Assembly (NCBI RefSeq): GCF_000013725.1
Contig: NC_007955.1
Span: 1,147,579 to 1,211,578 of the forward strand
Direction of reading: 5' to 3'
DNA: 64,000 nucleotides
DNA from: Methanococcoides burtonii DSM 6242
Lineage (GTDB): Archaea; Halobacteriota; Methanosarcinia; Methanosarcinales; Methanosarcinaceae
Made by a program: the position numbers and the translations under genes. Within the stretch, counting starts at the first letter, position 1. Each line of letters opens with the position of its first letter. This document shows positions 53,090-60,210 of this stretch, piece after piece. The notes under the pieces are model-generated. The model saw nothing but the letters and a program-made list of their open reading frames with translations, was not told where the DNA came from and searched no databases.

Positions 53090-54235
53090 TTATACTACAA
53101 TAACCATACCATTTGAATACGAGTCTTCGCCTCCAATATTCTCGTAGACATTTTCTTCAAAGTTGAATGAAGGGTCATCCGAATCGTACCAATACATCTG
53201 TTCAGTTCCGGATAATGTATTTGGATCATTTAGTACAAAGTAGTCGTAGGCATCACTGTAACCCCTTAAAACGACGGCATGCAGTTCCCCAGAATTACTT
53301 TCTTCGATCAAATAAAATGGGCGACCCGTATCTATATAATACTGAGCGCAGTCAATTACATAAGATAATGATCCTGTATGACTTCTTTTATCTGCATTTA
53401 TGCTTTGATCTTGCAAGTAGTCTTCTGCTTCTGATGCACCCATTGAACCGTATATCAAATATATATCCCAAATATCAGGACTTGTGCCTGTATAATATTC
53501 TTCCAGCATTGCAGCAACGGTGTCCCCACATGCAGTGCTGGCAGCGGCATAACCATGTAGATCCCAAAATAGTTCCCATTGGCTTCTGTGAGGAACGTCT
53601 ATGTAGGCACTTTTGGTACTGGAACTTGGACTTACGTTTTCATATAGGCTAATTGAGTTGCCAAGGAGCCCAATTTGGCATTCCTTTCCATCAATTATCA
53701 TAGTTCCAACTAATCCACCATGTCCATCTTTGAAGAATTCACCATGAAAGCTGAATTTATCGCTTTCATCTTGCACTTCTATATGCGTTGCATATTTCTT
53801 TGTTGCGCCTTCATATCTGGTTATGGTTGCAAAACCTATCTTCTCATCGCCGACAGTACTATAGATTGGTTTTGCTCCTTCTGGTACATCCCATCCAATA
53901 AATACTTGGGTCGCTTCACCTGACAATTGAACCTTCTGGGCTTTTCCATCAAGTGTAATTACACCATTGAGTACTACAAGATTATTTTCATCGATGGTAC
54001 CAGACAAGAATGCAACTGCTGGTTTTTCCGTGGTGGCAGTTGTGCTCAAGTCAGTAATCTTTTTGTCTTCTGTAGGTATTATCAGAACACCATCCTTTTG
54101 ATTTAGTTCGATGGTAACTTGTTTATTACTAGAACTATCAGGGAGCGTTTCTTCTTGGGCACTTACCATTGGTACAAATGCCACCAATATTAGCAGCATT
54201 ATTGCAATAACAGTCGTTGTTTTCGATTTTTGCAT
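53090..54235 (-). CDS. Secreted C39-like cysteine peptidase, second copy type
   Basis: A 381-residue exported protein. The signal ends at 'FVPMVSAQEE'. A beta-rich N-terminal part (residues 35-205; 'VVLNGVITLDGKAQKVQLSG') differs from that of the peptidase at 45-46 kb. The C-terminal papain-like domain shows Cys in 'HGYAAASTACGDTVAAMLEE', His in 'SGELHAVVLRGYSD' and Asn/Asp in 'YFVLNDPNTLSG'. CGD in place of the usual CGP after the catalytic Cys is unusual. It is a secreted protease or peptidase-like protein. Its upstream region is close to identical to that of the DUF6973-like gene, with the 19-bp operator array, TATA-like box and leader hairpin. Confidence 0.72.
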   Translation of the reverse strand: MQKSKTTTVIAIMLLILVAFVPMVSAQEETLPDSSSNKQVTIELNQKDGVLIIPTEDKKITDLSTTATTEKPAVAFLSGTIDENNLVVLNGVITLDGKAQKVQLSGEATQVFIGWDVPEGAKPIYSTVGDEKIGFATITRYEGATKKYATHIEVQDESDKFSFHGEFFKDGHGGLVGTMIIDGKECQIGLLGNSISLYENVSPSSSTKSAYIDVPHRSQWELFWDLHGYAAASTACGDTVAAMLEEYYTGTSPDIWDIYLIYGSMGASEAEDYLQDQSINADKRSHTGSLSYVIDCAQYYIDTGRPFYLIEESNSGELHAVVLRGYSDAYDYFVLNDPNTLSGTEQMYWYDSDDPSFNFEENVYENIGGEDSYSNGMVIVV

Positions 54236-54323
54236 TTACTTTACCTCATTTCCATTACTCATGAGGCAAGATTACGTAAACTTTAAACGCTATCAAAGTC
54301 AACCTAATCTCGCCTCCGGGCAC

Positions 54324-54362
54324 GTGGGGTTCAGCTTCTACCCAAATCTGGTTGAGCCCCAC
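54324..54362 (-). promoter_or_regulatory. Leader hairpin upstream of the second C39-like peptidase
   Basis: GTGGGGTTCA and TGAGCCCCAC form the same 10-bp stem as upstream of the DUF6973-like gene. The predicted transcription start coincides with its 5' side. Confidence 0.55.
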
Positions 54363-54405
54363 TCCAGAAAGTTCTATTACCTTTATCATATACATTAATT
54401 ACTGT

Positions 54406-54482
54406 GATGAATATTCATCGATCCGGTTAATATTAATCAGTCCGATTAACATTAATCATTCTGATTAATGTCAGAAACAGGA
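54406..54482 (-). promoter_or_regulatory. Operator array C: four units at exact 19-bp period
   Basis: Units start at 54406 (GATGAATATTCATC), 54425 (GGTTAATATTAATC), 54444 (GATTAACATTAATC) and 54463 (GATTAATGTC). They are nearly identical to array A, with the same relation to the TATA-like box. Confidence 0.72.
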
Positions 54483-54660
54483 TAATTCCGGGATATTTTT
54501 CATGATGATCCTGATAGTTTCAGCGGATAGCATTTATAGCAAACAAAAAAATCATGACTTATTCACAAATCTGCTGATCTCGGGTATTGCATCATATACA
54601 ACATTAAGTCACAAAGTTTTTTGCGACCACAAAAAAATAAATTAAGGCTTAATTCAAGCC

Positions 54661-55020
54661 TTAAAATCCGATCAGTTCCATTTCCGGCAGTATGTCACTG
54701 CTGATGTCGGTAAAGTTCTGTATGCCACCGGTCCATGCTGCCATCATCATTGCATCCAGGACCTCTGTTCTCGTTGCACCGTGATTTTTAAGTTTCACAA
54801 GGATCTTCTTTGCACTGTTGGTGTTGTTCCTTGAGCATGCTACGGCGAAGACCATCAGGTGCTTGTTCTTCATTGAAAGTCCGTCTTCCCTGTCCTTCCA
54901 GATGGCCTTGTAGAAACTTGCAACTCCCTGACCGAAGTCATCATCCATCTGTTTGGCCATTTTGATGGCCTTTGGCATGGTTCCTTTTACTTGCTTAACG
55001 CTTTCTATATTTTCTGTCAT
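54661..55020 (-). CDS. Carboxymuconolactone decarboxylase / AhpD-like protein
   Basis: A 119-residue helical protein of the CMD family. The core 'LSMKNKHLMVFAVACSRNNT' and 'LVKLKNHGATRTEVLDAMMM' is typical, but the AhpD redox motif CX2C is reduced to one Cys (ACSRNN). Members serve as peroxidase partners or gamma-carboxymuconolactone decarboxylases; in methanogens the role is generally unproven. It follows the ferritin gene by 6 bases on the same strand, so the pair is likely one operon for oxidative stress or iron handling. Confidence 0.8.
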   Translation of the reverse strand: MTENIESVKQVKGTMPKAIKMAKQMDDDFGQGVASFYKAIWKDREDGLSMKNKHLMVFAVACSRNNTNSAKKILVKLKNHGATRTEVLDAMMMAAWTGGIQNFTDISSDILPEMELIGF

Positions 55021-55026
55021 TTATTA

Positions 55027-55566
55027 TCACCTGATCTGTGTCCAGTTTGGTACGTTTACCGGAGGGTTGAACACTCTTGCAGCAAGGTCCTTGTCGATCA
55101 TGAAAAGCCCGTTTCCTTTCTCGCCTGCAAGTTTAAGTTTGTCAATGATCGCATTGTCATTGCCTTCCTCTTCTATCTGCTCGGTAATGTACCACTGGAG
55201 GAAGATGTTGGTCGCATGGTCCTTTTCTTCAATAGCAAGGTCTACCAGGTCGTTGATGGAACGTGTGATGAACTTCTCGTGTCCAAGGGTCGCATTGAGC
55301 ATTTCAAGGGTGGTGCCGAATTCCTGTGCCGGCTTTTCAATTGCCTGAAGCTCTACCTTTGCTCCCTGATCAACAATATAGTTGTAAAATTTCATGGCAT
55401 GCAACATCTCTTCCTGATACTGTACCATGAACCAGTTAGCAAATCCGCTAAGCCCGATATTCGAACTGTAGGCTGACATTGCCATGTAAAGATGAGCGGA
55501 ATACATCTCCTTGTTGATCTGACCATTCAATGCTTTAACCATTCTTTCACTGATCATGTGATTCAC
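55027..55566 (-). CDS. ftn: Ferritin (non-heme, bacterial type)
   Basis: A 179-residue four-helix ferritin that oxidises Fe(II) and stores the mineral in a 24-mer shell. Ferroxidase ligands are visible: Glu in 'QINKEMYSAHLYMAMSAYSS', the ExxH pair in 'VQYQEEMLHAMKFYNYIVDQ', and Glu in 'LVDLAIEEKDHATNIFLQWY' with Gln in 'EQIEEEGNDN'. The length and helices are typical of FtnA. A CMD-family gene follows 6 bases downstream. About 315 bases separate its promoter from the divergent cas operon. Confidence 0.92.
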   Translation of the reverse strand: MNHMISERMVKALNGQINKEMYSAHLYMAMSAYSSNIGLSGFANWFMVQYQEEMLHAMKFYNYIVDQGAKVELQAIEKPAQEFGTTLEMLNATLGHEKFITRSINDLVDLAIEEKDHATNIFLQWYITEQIEEEGNDNAIIDKLKLAGEKGNGLFMIDKDLAARVFNPPVNVPNWTQIR

Positions 55567-55881
55567 TCCTTTGTTATGTAAATAGAATTACTATCCGATA
55601 AACAGGCTCCACAATTAATGTGGTTAATTCCCCATAAAAGCCTGTGGGTAGTTGTTTTTAGCTTTGTGGCTAACAGTAGAATATTAGTTATCGTCTGTAT
55701 AAATGGTTATCTGTGAGGAAGAGTGGAGTGGTTTTTTGAAAATCGTTTCTATATATATTCGTGTTTGCGAAATCAAATTGAATTTATTTATTCTATCTGT
55801 TGTTAAAAAGCACAAGCTAAACTTATACGTATGTATTATATTTTCGAAACATATAAATTATATTGTGTTGTCATGTAATAG
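55567..55881. other. Divergent region between ferritin and cas operon, 315 bp
   Basis: No CRISPR repeats, spacer-like units or gene with a start site were seen. The composition turns strongly AT-rich from about 55700, marking the edge of the cas segment. The right end holds the cas promoter. Confidence 0.5.
55845..55858 (+). promoter_or_regulatory. Promoter of the cas effector operon
   Basis: CGAAAC followed by ATATAAAT (55851-55858) looks like an archaeal BRE/TATA pair. Transcription would begin about 55880, so the cas6 GTG at 55882 would be on an essentially leaderless mRNA, which agrees with the lack of a ribosome-binding site. Confidence 0.5.
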
Positions 55882-56607
55882 GTGAGATGCAAAGTAACTA
55901 TTCTAAAAACAACAAATTCACATATTCATTATGACTACCAATACGGATTAGCATCAATGTTATATGCTCGACTTGCCAATGCTAATATTACCTTGGCAAA
56001 TGAGATTCATAGCCATCAAGGTTTCAAGTTTTATACTTTTTCAAATCTGATTATTGAAGATTGGATTCCAAACAAACGTGGGTTGGATTTCAATAAAGCA
56101 CATTTTTTTATATCTTCTCCTGATTTGGAATTCATTCGCAGTTTTACAGAAGGTTTGCTTCTTGAACCTGAGTTTTTCCTTGGAAGAGATAAGAAAGCTA
56201 ATTTCATTATCGAACGTATCGAAATAATGCCAAATTTAGAAATCTCTGAGTCATGTAAGTTTACGACTCTTTCACCCATATACGTGAAGACGATGAGGAA
56301 AAAGAACGACAAACTTGTAGAGATAGATCTCTATCCCAAGGATTCAAAATTTTATGAAAATATTCATACGAACCTCACCGCACGATACGAGGAGTACTAC
56401 GGTCACAAGGTTGAACATGATTATTTTGATGTGCTGGAAGTGAAAGACTTTAAACCAAAACGTGTTTCGATAGGAAATAGTTTTAGGAGATGCAGTTTAA
56501 TGAAGCTAGAGCTTGAGGCAAGTCCAGAGCTTATTAAATTTGCGTATGACGCTGGATTGGGGGAGAAAAATGCTATGGGGTTTGGGTGTTTGGAGTTGGT
56601 TAAGTGA
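55882..56607 (+). CDS. cas6: CRISPR pre-crRNA endoribonuclease Cas6
   Basis: A 241-residue repeat-cleaving ribonuclease with two ferredoxin-like halves. The diagnostic glycine-rich loop 'DAGLGEKNAMGFGCLELVK' ends the protein. A His near the N-terminus ('NSHIHYDYQYGLASMLYARL') could be catalytic. It processes the CRISPR transcript and may hold the crRNA 3' end. It is the first gene of the operon cas6-cas8b-cas7-cas5-cas3, the order of type I-B (Hmari-like) loci. It starts with GTG; no ATG fits the frame. Confidence 0.9.
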   Translation: MRCKVTILKTTNSHIHYDYQYGLASMLYARLANANITLANEIHSHQGFKFYTFSNLIIEDWIPNKRGLDFNKAHFFISSPDLEFIRSFTEGLLLEPEFFLGRDKKANFIIERIEIMPNLEISESCKFTTLSPIYVKTMRKKNDKLVEIDLYPKDSKFYENIHTNLTARYEEYYGHKVEHDYFDVLEVKDFKPKRVSIGNSFRRCSLMKLELEASPELIKFAYDAGLGEKNAMGFGCLELVK

Positions 56608-56652
56608 ATATTAATTGTATGGATAAAACGTAGCTATGGGATTGGAGGGGGC

Positions 56653-58530
56653 ATGTATAACTTTATAGTGAATCTGTTTACTGCTGAAGAATACGGTCAA
56701 CTATTGAATGATAGTGAATCTAATTCAAAAGCAGGGAAAGCTAAAACATTGCTTGTGCCACTTGATGGTTCTGAAGAGTCATTTGTTATTAATAATTCAA
56801 ATTTGGATGATGAGTTTGATAGTAAACCTTGGTTAAAACGATTGGGGAAGAAATATTTTATGCATGATTATTTTATTTTGCCAACTCATAAATCAAGTAA
56901 TAATATTGGAAGTACTTCTGCATTGCTGAGCCATTCACCTACTCATTACAAAATTACAACTGCTTTTTTTAGTAAAAACGAAGATGGTACTAATAAACAA
57001 TATTCAAATGGAAATGATGTTATAACAATTTCATCAGATAAAATTGATTTATTCAAAAGTGCTGTACAAAAAACATTGTATCATGATAAATTTCCTACTC
57101 TTTGTTCTCAAGTTGAAGATTTTTTGAGAAATTTTGATGGTATAAATCCTGAAAATGTTTTTGGTTTATCTGAAAATGATTATCTTGTATTTATTGTCAA
57201 TGAATCTGATATTGATGATTATTATAATGCTGTATCGGAGTACACGGTTGAGAAAATATTAAAATATAAATCATTTGATGGAAATTGCGATAGTTGTGGT
57301 GAGTTTGATCAATTATATATGTTGACGCAAGGGAATTTATTTGATATTGGAAAAGGTCGTAAATATTTATTCAGGCATCCTACAAGGTATAAAACAAATT
57401 TGGAATCAAAAAGTAGTCCTGAAAATTTTAATATATGTAAAAGATGTGCTAAACAATCGTATGATTTCTTTGAATATATTAAAAAATATAAATTTTATAG
57501 ATATGTATTTCCAACTACTATTAAATTAAACTGCACTGATTATAGTGATTATTCTTCAAATCCAATTGGAATTTTAAAAATGCTGAAATCGATTTATAAT
57601 AATAATCAGTTCCAAGAATTTGATTATGTTATGATGCTTGCAGATCCGAAGTTGGAAAACATTGAATTCAGATATGTGAACAATTTCAACTACGAACTTT
57701 TAACCGAAGATACAGCGGTTAATGTACAAGATCTTCCCCTTTATGGCCAATTAAAAGATCGTTCTTCCAAAGGAAAGGAAGGGGAAAAAATTCATATACA
57801 AAATGAAAGAAACAAATCGATTTTTTTACAAGAATTAAATTTACTATTCAATAATACATTAGTTGGTTCTTTGTTTGAAACAAGTCCGAAAAATTTTCCA
57901 AAATATTTGAATTCGTTTATGAAATTGAAAATAATTGAATATAATGCAATTATTAGAAATTTTATTTATTTCCAAGATTTCTCATATTTTGAAGATGGTG
58001 TTTATACTAAAATGTTCCGTGAAATTTTATCGGAGTTGGTGACAAATTCTCATCTTCGTGATGATATGAAAATTGGAACTAAGAAAATTTTATTGTTTTT
58101 TATAATTTATTATAAATATTTATATCTGGAACCTGATGGAGGGGATACTATTACGGAATACATGGAACTGAAAAAGAAAATGGATGGGTCTGATAGTTTT
58201 GAAATTGAAAATGATTTTGAAGCAAGTTATTGCTTAGGTCAGGTATTTTACTATTTGCTTGGCGTGTATCAAGGAAAAAACCAATTAGACCTTTTTACAA
58301 AATCTACTATGAATGTTCATGATATGAATATGCTGAAAAAGAAGTTGGTTTTAGTACTTGAAAAATATTCTCATAATGAATATCTGGATACAAATCGAAA
58401 ATTCCACAATATGATTAAGAGTGTATTAGCTTTTGAATTTACTAAATCATATGAGGATAATAAGATTCCTTTGTACACTGGTTATTTTGATGACAATTAT
58501 TTATATTCAAAGAAAAATGAAGATGCTTAA
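56653..58530 (+). CDS. cas8b: Type I-B CRISPR Cascade large subunit Cas8b (Csh1/TM1802-like)
   Basis: A 625-residue protein with a zinc-finger-like set of cysteines: 'GNCDSCGEFDQLYM' (about 211-224) and 'FNICKRCAKQSYDF' (about 258-271). The remainder is long, helical and Lys/Asn-rich ('LNSFMKLKIIEYNAIIRNFI', 'MLKKKLVLVLEKYSHNEYLD'). Cas8b recognises the PAM and stabilises the R-loop in the interference complex. The assignment relies on position between cas6 and cas7, the cysteine pattern of the TM1802 family and length. Codon use is strongly AT-rich compared with the housekeeping genes. Confidence 0.82.
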   Translation: MYNFIVNLFTAEEYGQLLNDSESNSKAGKAKTLLVPLDGSEESFVINNSNLDDEFDSKPWLKRLGKKYFMHDYFILPTHKSSNNIGSTSALLSHSPTHYKITTAFFSKNEDGTNKQYSNGNDVITISSDKIDLFKSAVQKTLYHDKFPTLCSQVEDFLRNFDGINPENVFGLSENDYLVFIVNESDIDDYYNAVSEYTVEKILKYKSFDGNCDSCGEFDQLYMLTQGNLFDIGKGRKYLFRHPTRYKTNLESKSSPENFNICKRCAKQSYDFFEYIKKYKFYRYVFPTTIKLNCTDYSDYSSNPIGILKMLKSIYNNNQFQEFDYVMMLADPKLENIEFRYVNNFNYELLTEDTAVNVQDLPLYGQLKDRSSKGKEGEKIHIQNERNKSIFLQELNLLFNNTLVGSLFETSPKNFPKYLNSFMKLKIIEYNAIIRNFIYFQDFSYFEDGVYTKMFREILSELVTNSHLRDDMKIGTKKILLFFIIYYKYLYLEPDGGDTITEYMELKKKMDGSDSFEIENDFEASYCLGQVFYYLLGVYQGKNQLDLFTKSTMNVHDMNMLKKKLVLVLEKYSHNEYLDTNRKFHNMIKSVLAFEFTKSYEDNKIPLYTGYFDDNYLYSKKNEDA

Positions 58531-58554
58531 TTTTTAGTAATGGAGGTAAATTAA

Positions 58555-59415
58555 ATGAATTACAATGGGATAGTAGTAGTAAATGCAAAGAATGCAAGTT
58601 TTAATGCAGGCTTTGATGGACTTCCAAGAAGATTGCCAAATGGTAAAATATTTGCTACTGATAAAGCTTTAAAATACTGCATAAGGGACTATTTGTCAAA
58701 AAATGAGACTGTGTTTGTACAAAGGACGAAAAAGGAAGATACAATTAAAGGTGCAATTGTGCAGCGTCATCTGACATTAGATGAAAATTATTTGGAAAAA
58801 TGCAATAAAAAATCAATTCCAAAAGATGAGATGGCTGTCATTGAAGATCTTAAAAGTTTTATTGATGTTCGTTTGTTTGGGGTTGTTTTTGCAGTTAAGG
58901 GCAATAATATTTCAATGACCGGCCCTTGTCAAATAAACTATGGTGTCAATAGGTTTAAGAATTCCAGTATATTCTCTTCTGAAATCTTATCTCCTTATCG
59001 AAATTCAAATGAGAAAAGTAAGGATGTTCAGCAGACAACAATAGGTGAGGAATCAAGGGCTGATGATGTTTATTATGTATATGATATTTGTTTGAATATG
59101 AATTCTGCTAAAAAACAGGAGATCGAAATTTCAGATGAAGATATTACCAAATTGAAAAATGCACTCAAATATTCTGTCGGTGAAGTGAATTCTACGACCA
59201 TGTTTGGCTGTGAAACTGTAAGTATGCTCTGGTTTGAAAATAGTGATGATCGGATATTTAATAATCTTAATTCACTGGTAGATGTCTATGAAGAAGATGG
59301 TGATGTTTTAGTTGATTATTCAAAAGTTACTAAATTGATTGAAGGGGCTATTAATAAAAGTACAATTGAAGAATATAGTAATAAAGTGAAGAACAAGATT
59401 GTTTTTGAGAATTAA
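58555..59415 (+). CDS. cas7: Type I-B Cascade backbone protein Cas7 (Csh2)
   Basis: A 286-residue RAMP-type protein that forms the crRNA filament. Family features are the N-terminal 'NGIVVVNAKNASFNAGFDGL' with 'LPRRLPNGKIFATDKALKYC', 'IDVRLFGVVFAVKGNNISMT' and 'GPCQINYGVNRFKNSSIFSS', all typical of Csh2/DevR. GGAGGTAAATT precedes the ATG, and the stop TAA is directly followed by the cas5 ATG. Confidence 0.92.
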   Translation: MNYNGIVVVNAKNASFNAGFDGLPRRLPNGKIFATDKALKYCIRDYLSKNETVFVQRTKKEDTIKGAIVQRHLTLDENYLEKCNKKSIPKDEMAVIEDLKSFIDVRLFGVVFAVKGNNISMTGPCQINYGVNRFKNSSIFSSEILSPYRNSNEKSKDVQQTTIGEESRADDVYYVYDICLNMNSAKKQEIEISDEDITKLKNALKYSVGEVNSTTMFGCETVSMLWFENSDDRIFNNLNSLVDVYEEDGDVLVDYSKVTKLIEGAINKSTIEEYSNKVKNKIVFEN

Positions 59416-60210
59416 ATGGCTGCAAGCAAATTAATTCAGGCGAATACAATGGATACAACGATTGAATCATTTTCTTCCTTTGAGGAAAATATTGCACAAT
59501 CCGAAAAACTCCTTACTTTCCGATTGTATGGGAGTTTTGCTCATTTTAATCAACCTATTAGCAATCGCTTTAGGAATACGTATTCAATTATTCCAAAGCC
59601 ACAGCTTCTTGGATTGATTGGCTCAATTGTAGGGCTTAGTGGTTATAAGAATGCCGCAGTGAGTCCTGAATTTTATTCAAAATTGAGTGATTTAAAGGTA
59701 TTTATCAAATGTAATAGTTTGAGTGAGAAGAAATTCACATTATCTTACAATAGTCTTAATAGTTTTTTAAACAACAGAATCGATTCTGGTTCTCCAAATG
59801 TTATCATTAAGGAGCAAGTGTTGTTAGACCCAGATTATGAAGTTGGAATTGTAGTTAATGAAAATAATCCTCTCCATCTCGAAATAATTGATAAAATAAG
59901 GATGAATTGTGGTGTATTTCCCATTTATTTCGGCAAAAATGAATTTTTTGCGAATGTGCAATTTGGACATTTGAAGGATTTTGAGTATGATAATTCTGAA
60001 AGTAATAAGTGTTGTAGCATATTTCCTTTTGAAGAAGTGGAATCAGTGAATACACGAAATATGAAATTAGAATTATTGCCTGTTGATTTTGATGATATGT
60101 TTAAGTATATTTATCGTTTGATGGCAATACCAAGCGAAAAATGTAATGTTTCATTAAAAAATTCAGACAATTATATTGCTTCAGAGGGTAGTGTATATTA
60201 TGTATTCTGA
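59416..60210 (+). CDS. cas5: Type I-B Cascade protein Cas5
   Basis: A 264-residue RAMP protein capping the 5' handle of the crRNA. Typical: 'KLLTFRLYGSFAHFNQPISN' followed by 'FRNTYSIIPKPQLLGLIGSI' with the glycine-rich turn of Cas5, and 'CGVFPIYFGKNEFFANVQFG'. The ATG abuts the cas7 stop; ATG 59450 lies in the same operon position but about 11 residues later and is possible. The 3' end overlaps the cas3 start by 11 bases. Confidence 0.9.
   Translation: MAASKLIQANTMDTTIESFSSFEENIAQSEKLLTFRLYGSFAHFNQPISNRFRNTYSIIPKPQLLGLIGSIVGLSGYKNAAVSPEFYSKLSDLKVFIKCNSLSEKKFTLSYNSLNSFLNNRIDSGSPNVIIKEQVLLDPDYEVGIVVNENNPLHLEIIDKIRMNCGVFPIYFGKNEFFANVQFGHLKDFEYDNSESNKCCSIFPFEEVESVNTRNMKLELLPVDFDDMFKYIYRLMAIPSEKCNVSLKNSDNYIASEGSVYYVF

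Larger units (their letters stand above)
54236..54660 (-). other. Regulatory region of the second C39-like peptidase, 425 bp
   Basis: It contains the leader hairpin arms (54324-54333 and 54353-54362), TATA-like TGTATATGATA (about 54384-54394), and the operator array. At 54582-54619 lies the block related to 46826-46863. From 54300 to 54500 the sequence is nearly identical to 43270-43460, far more than random intergenic DNA. Confidence 0.65.

Noticed and set aside
55567-55881. CRISPR array next to the cas operon
   Set aside because: No repeated 25-37 bp units were found here or elsewhere in the window; the array probably lies beyond cas1.
55703-55885. 60-residue frame in front of cas6
   Set aside because: It lies across the cas promoter, has no ribosome-binding site and no recognisable features.
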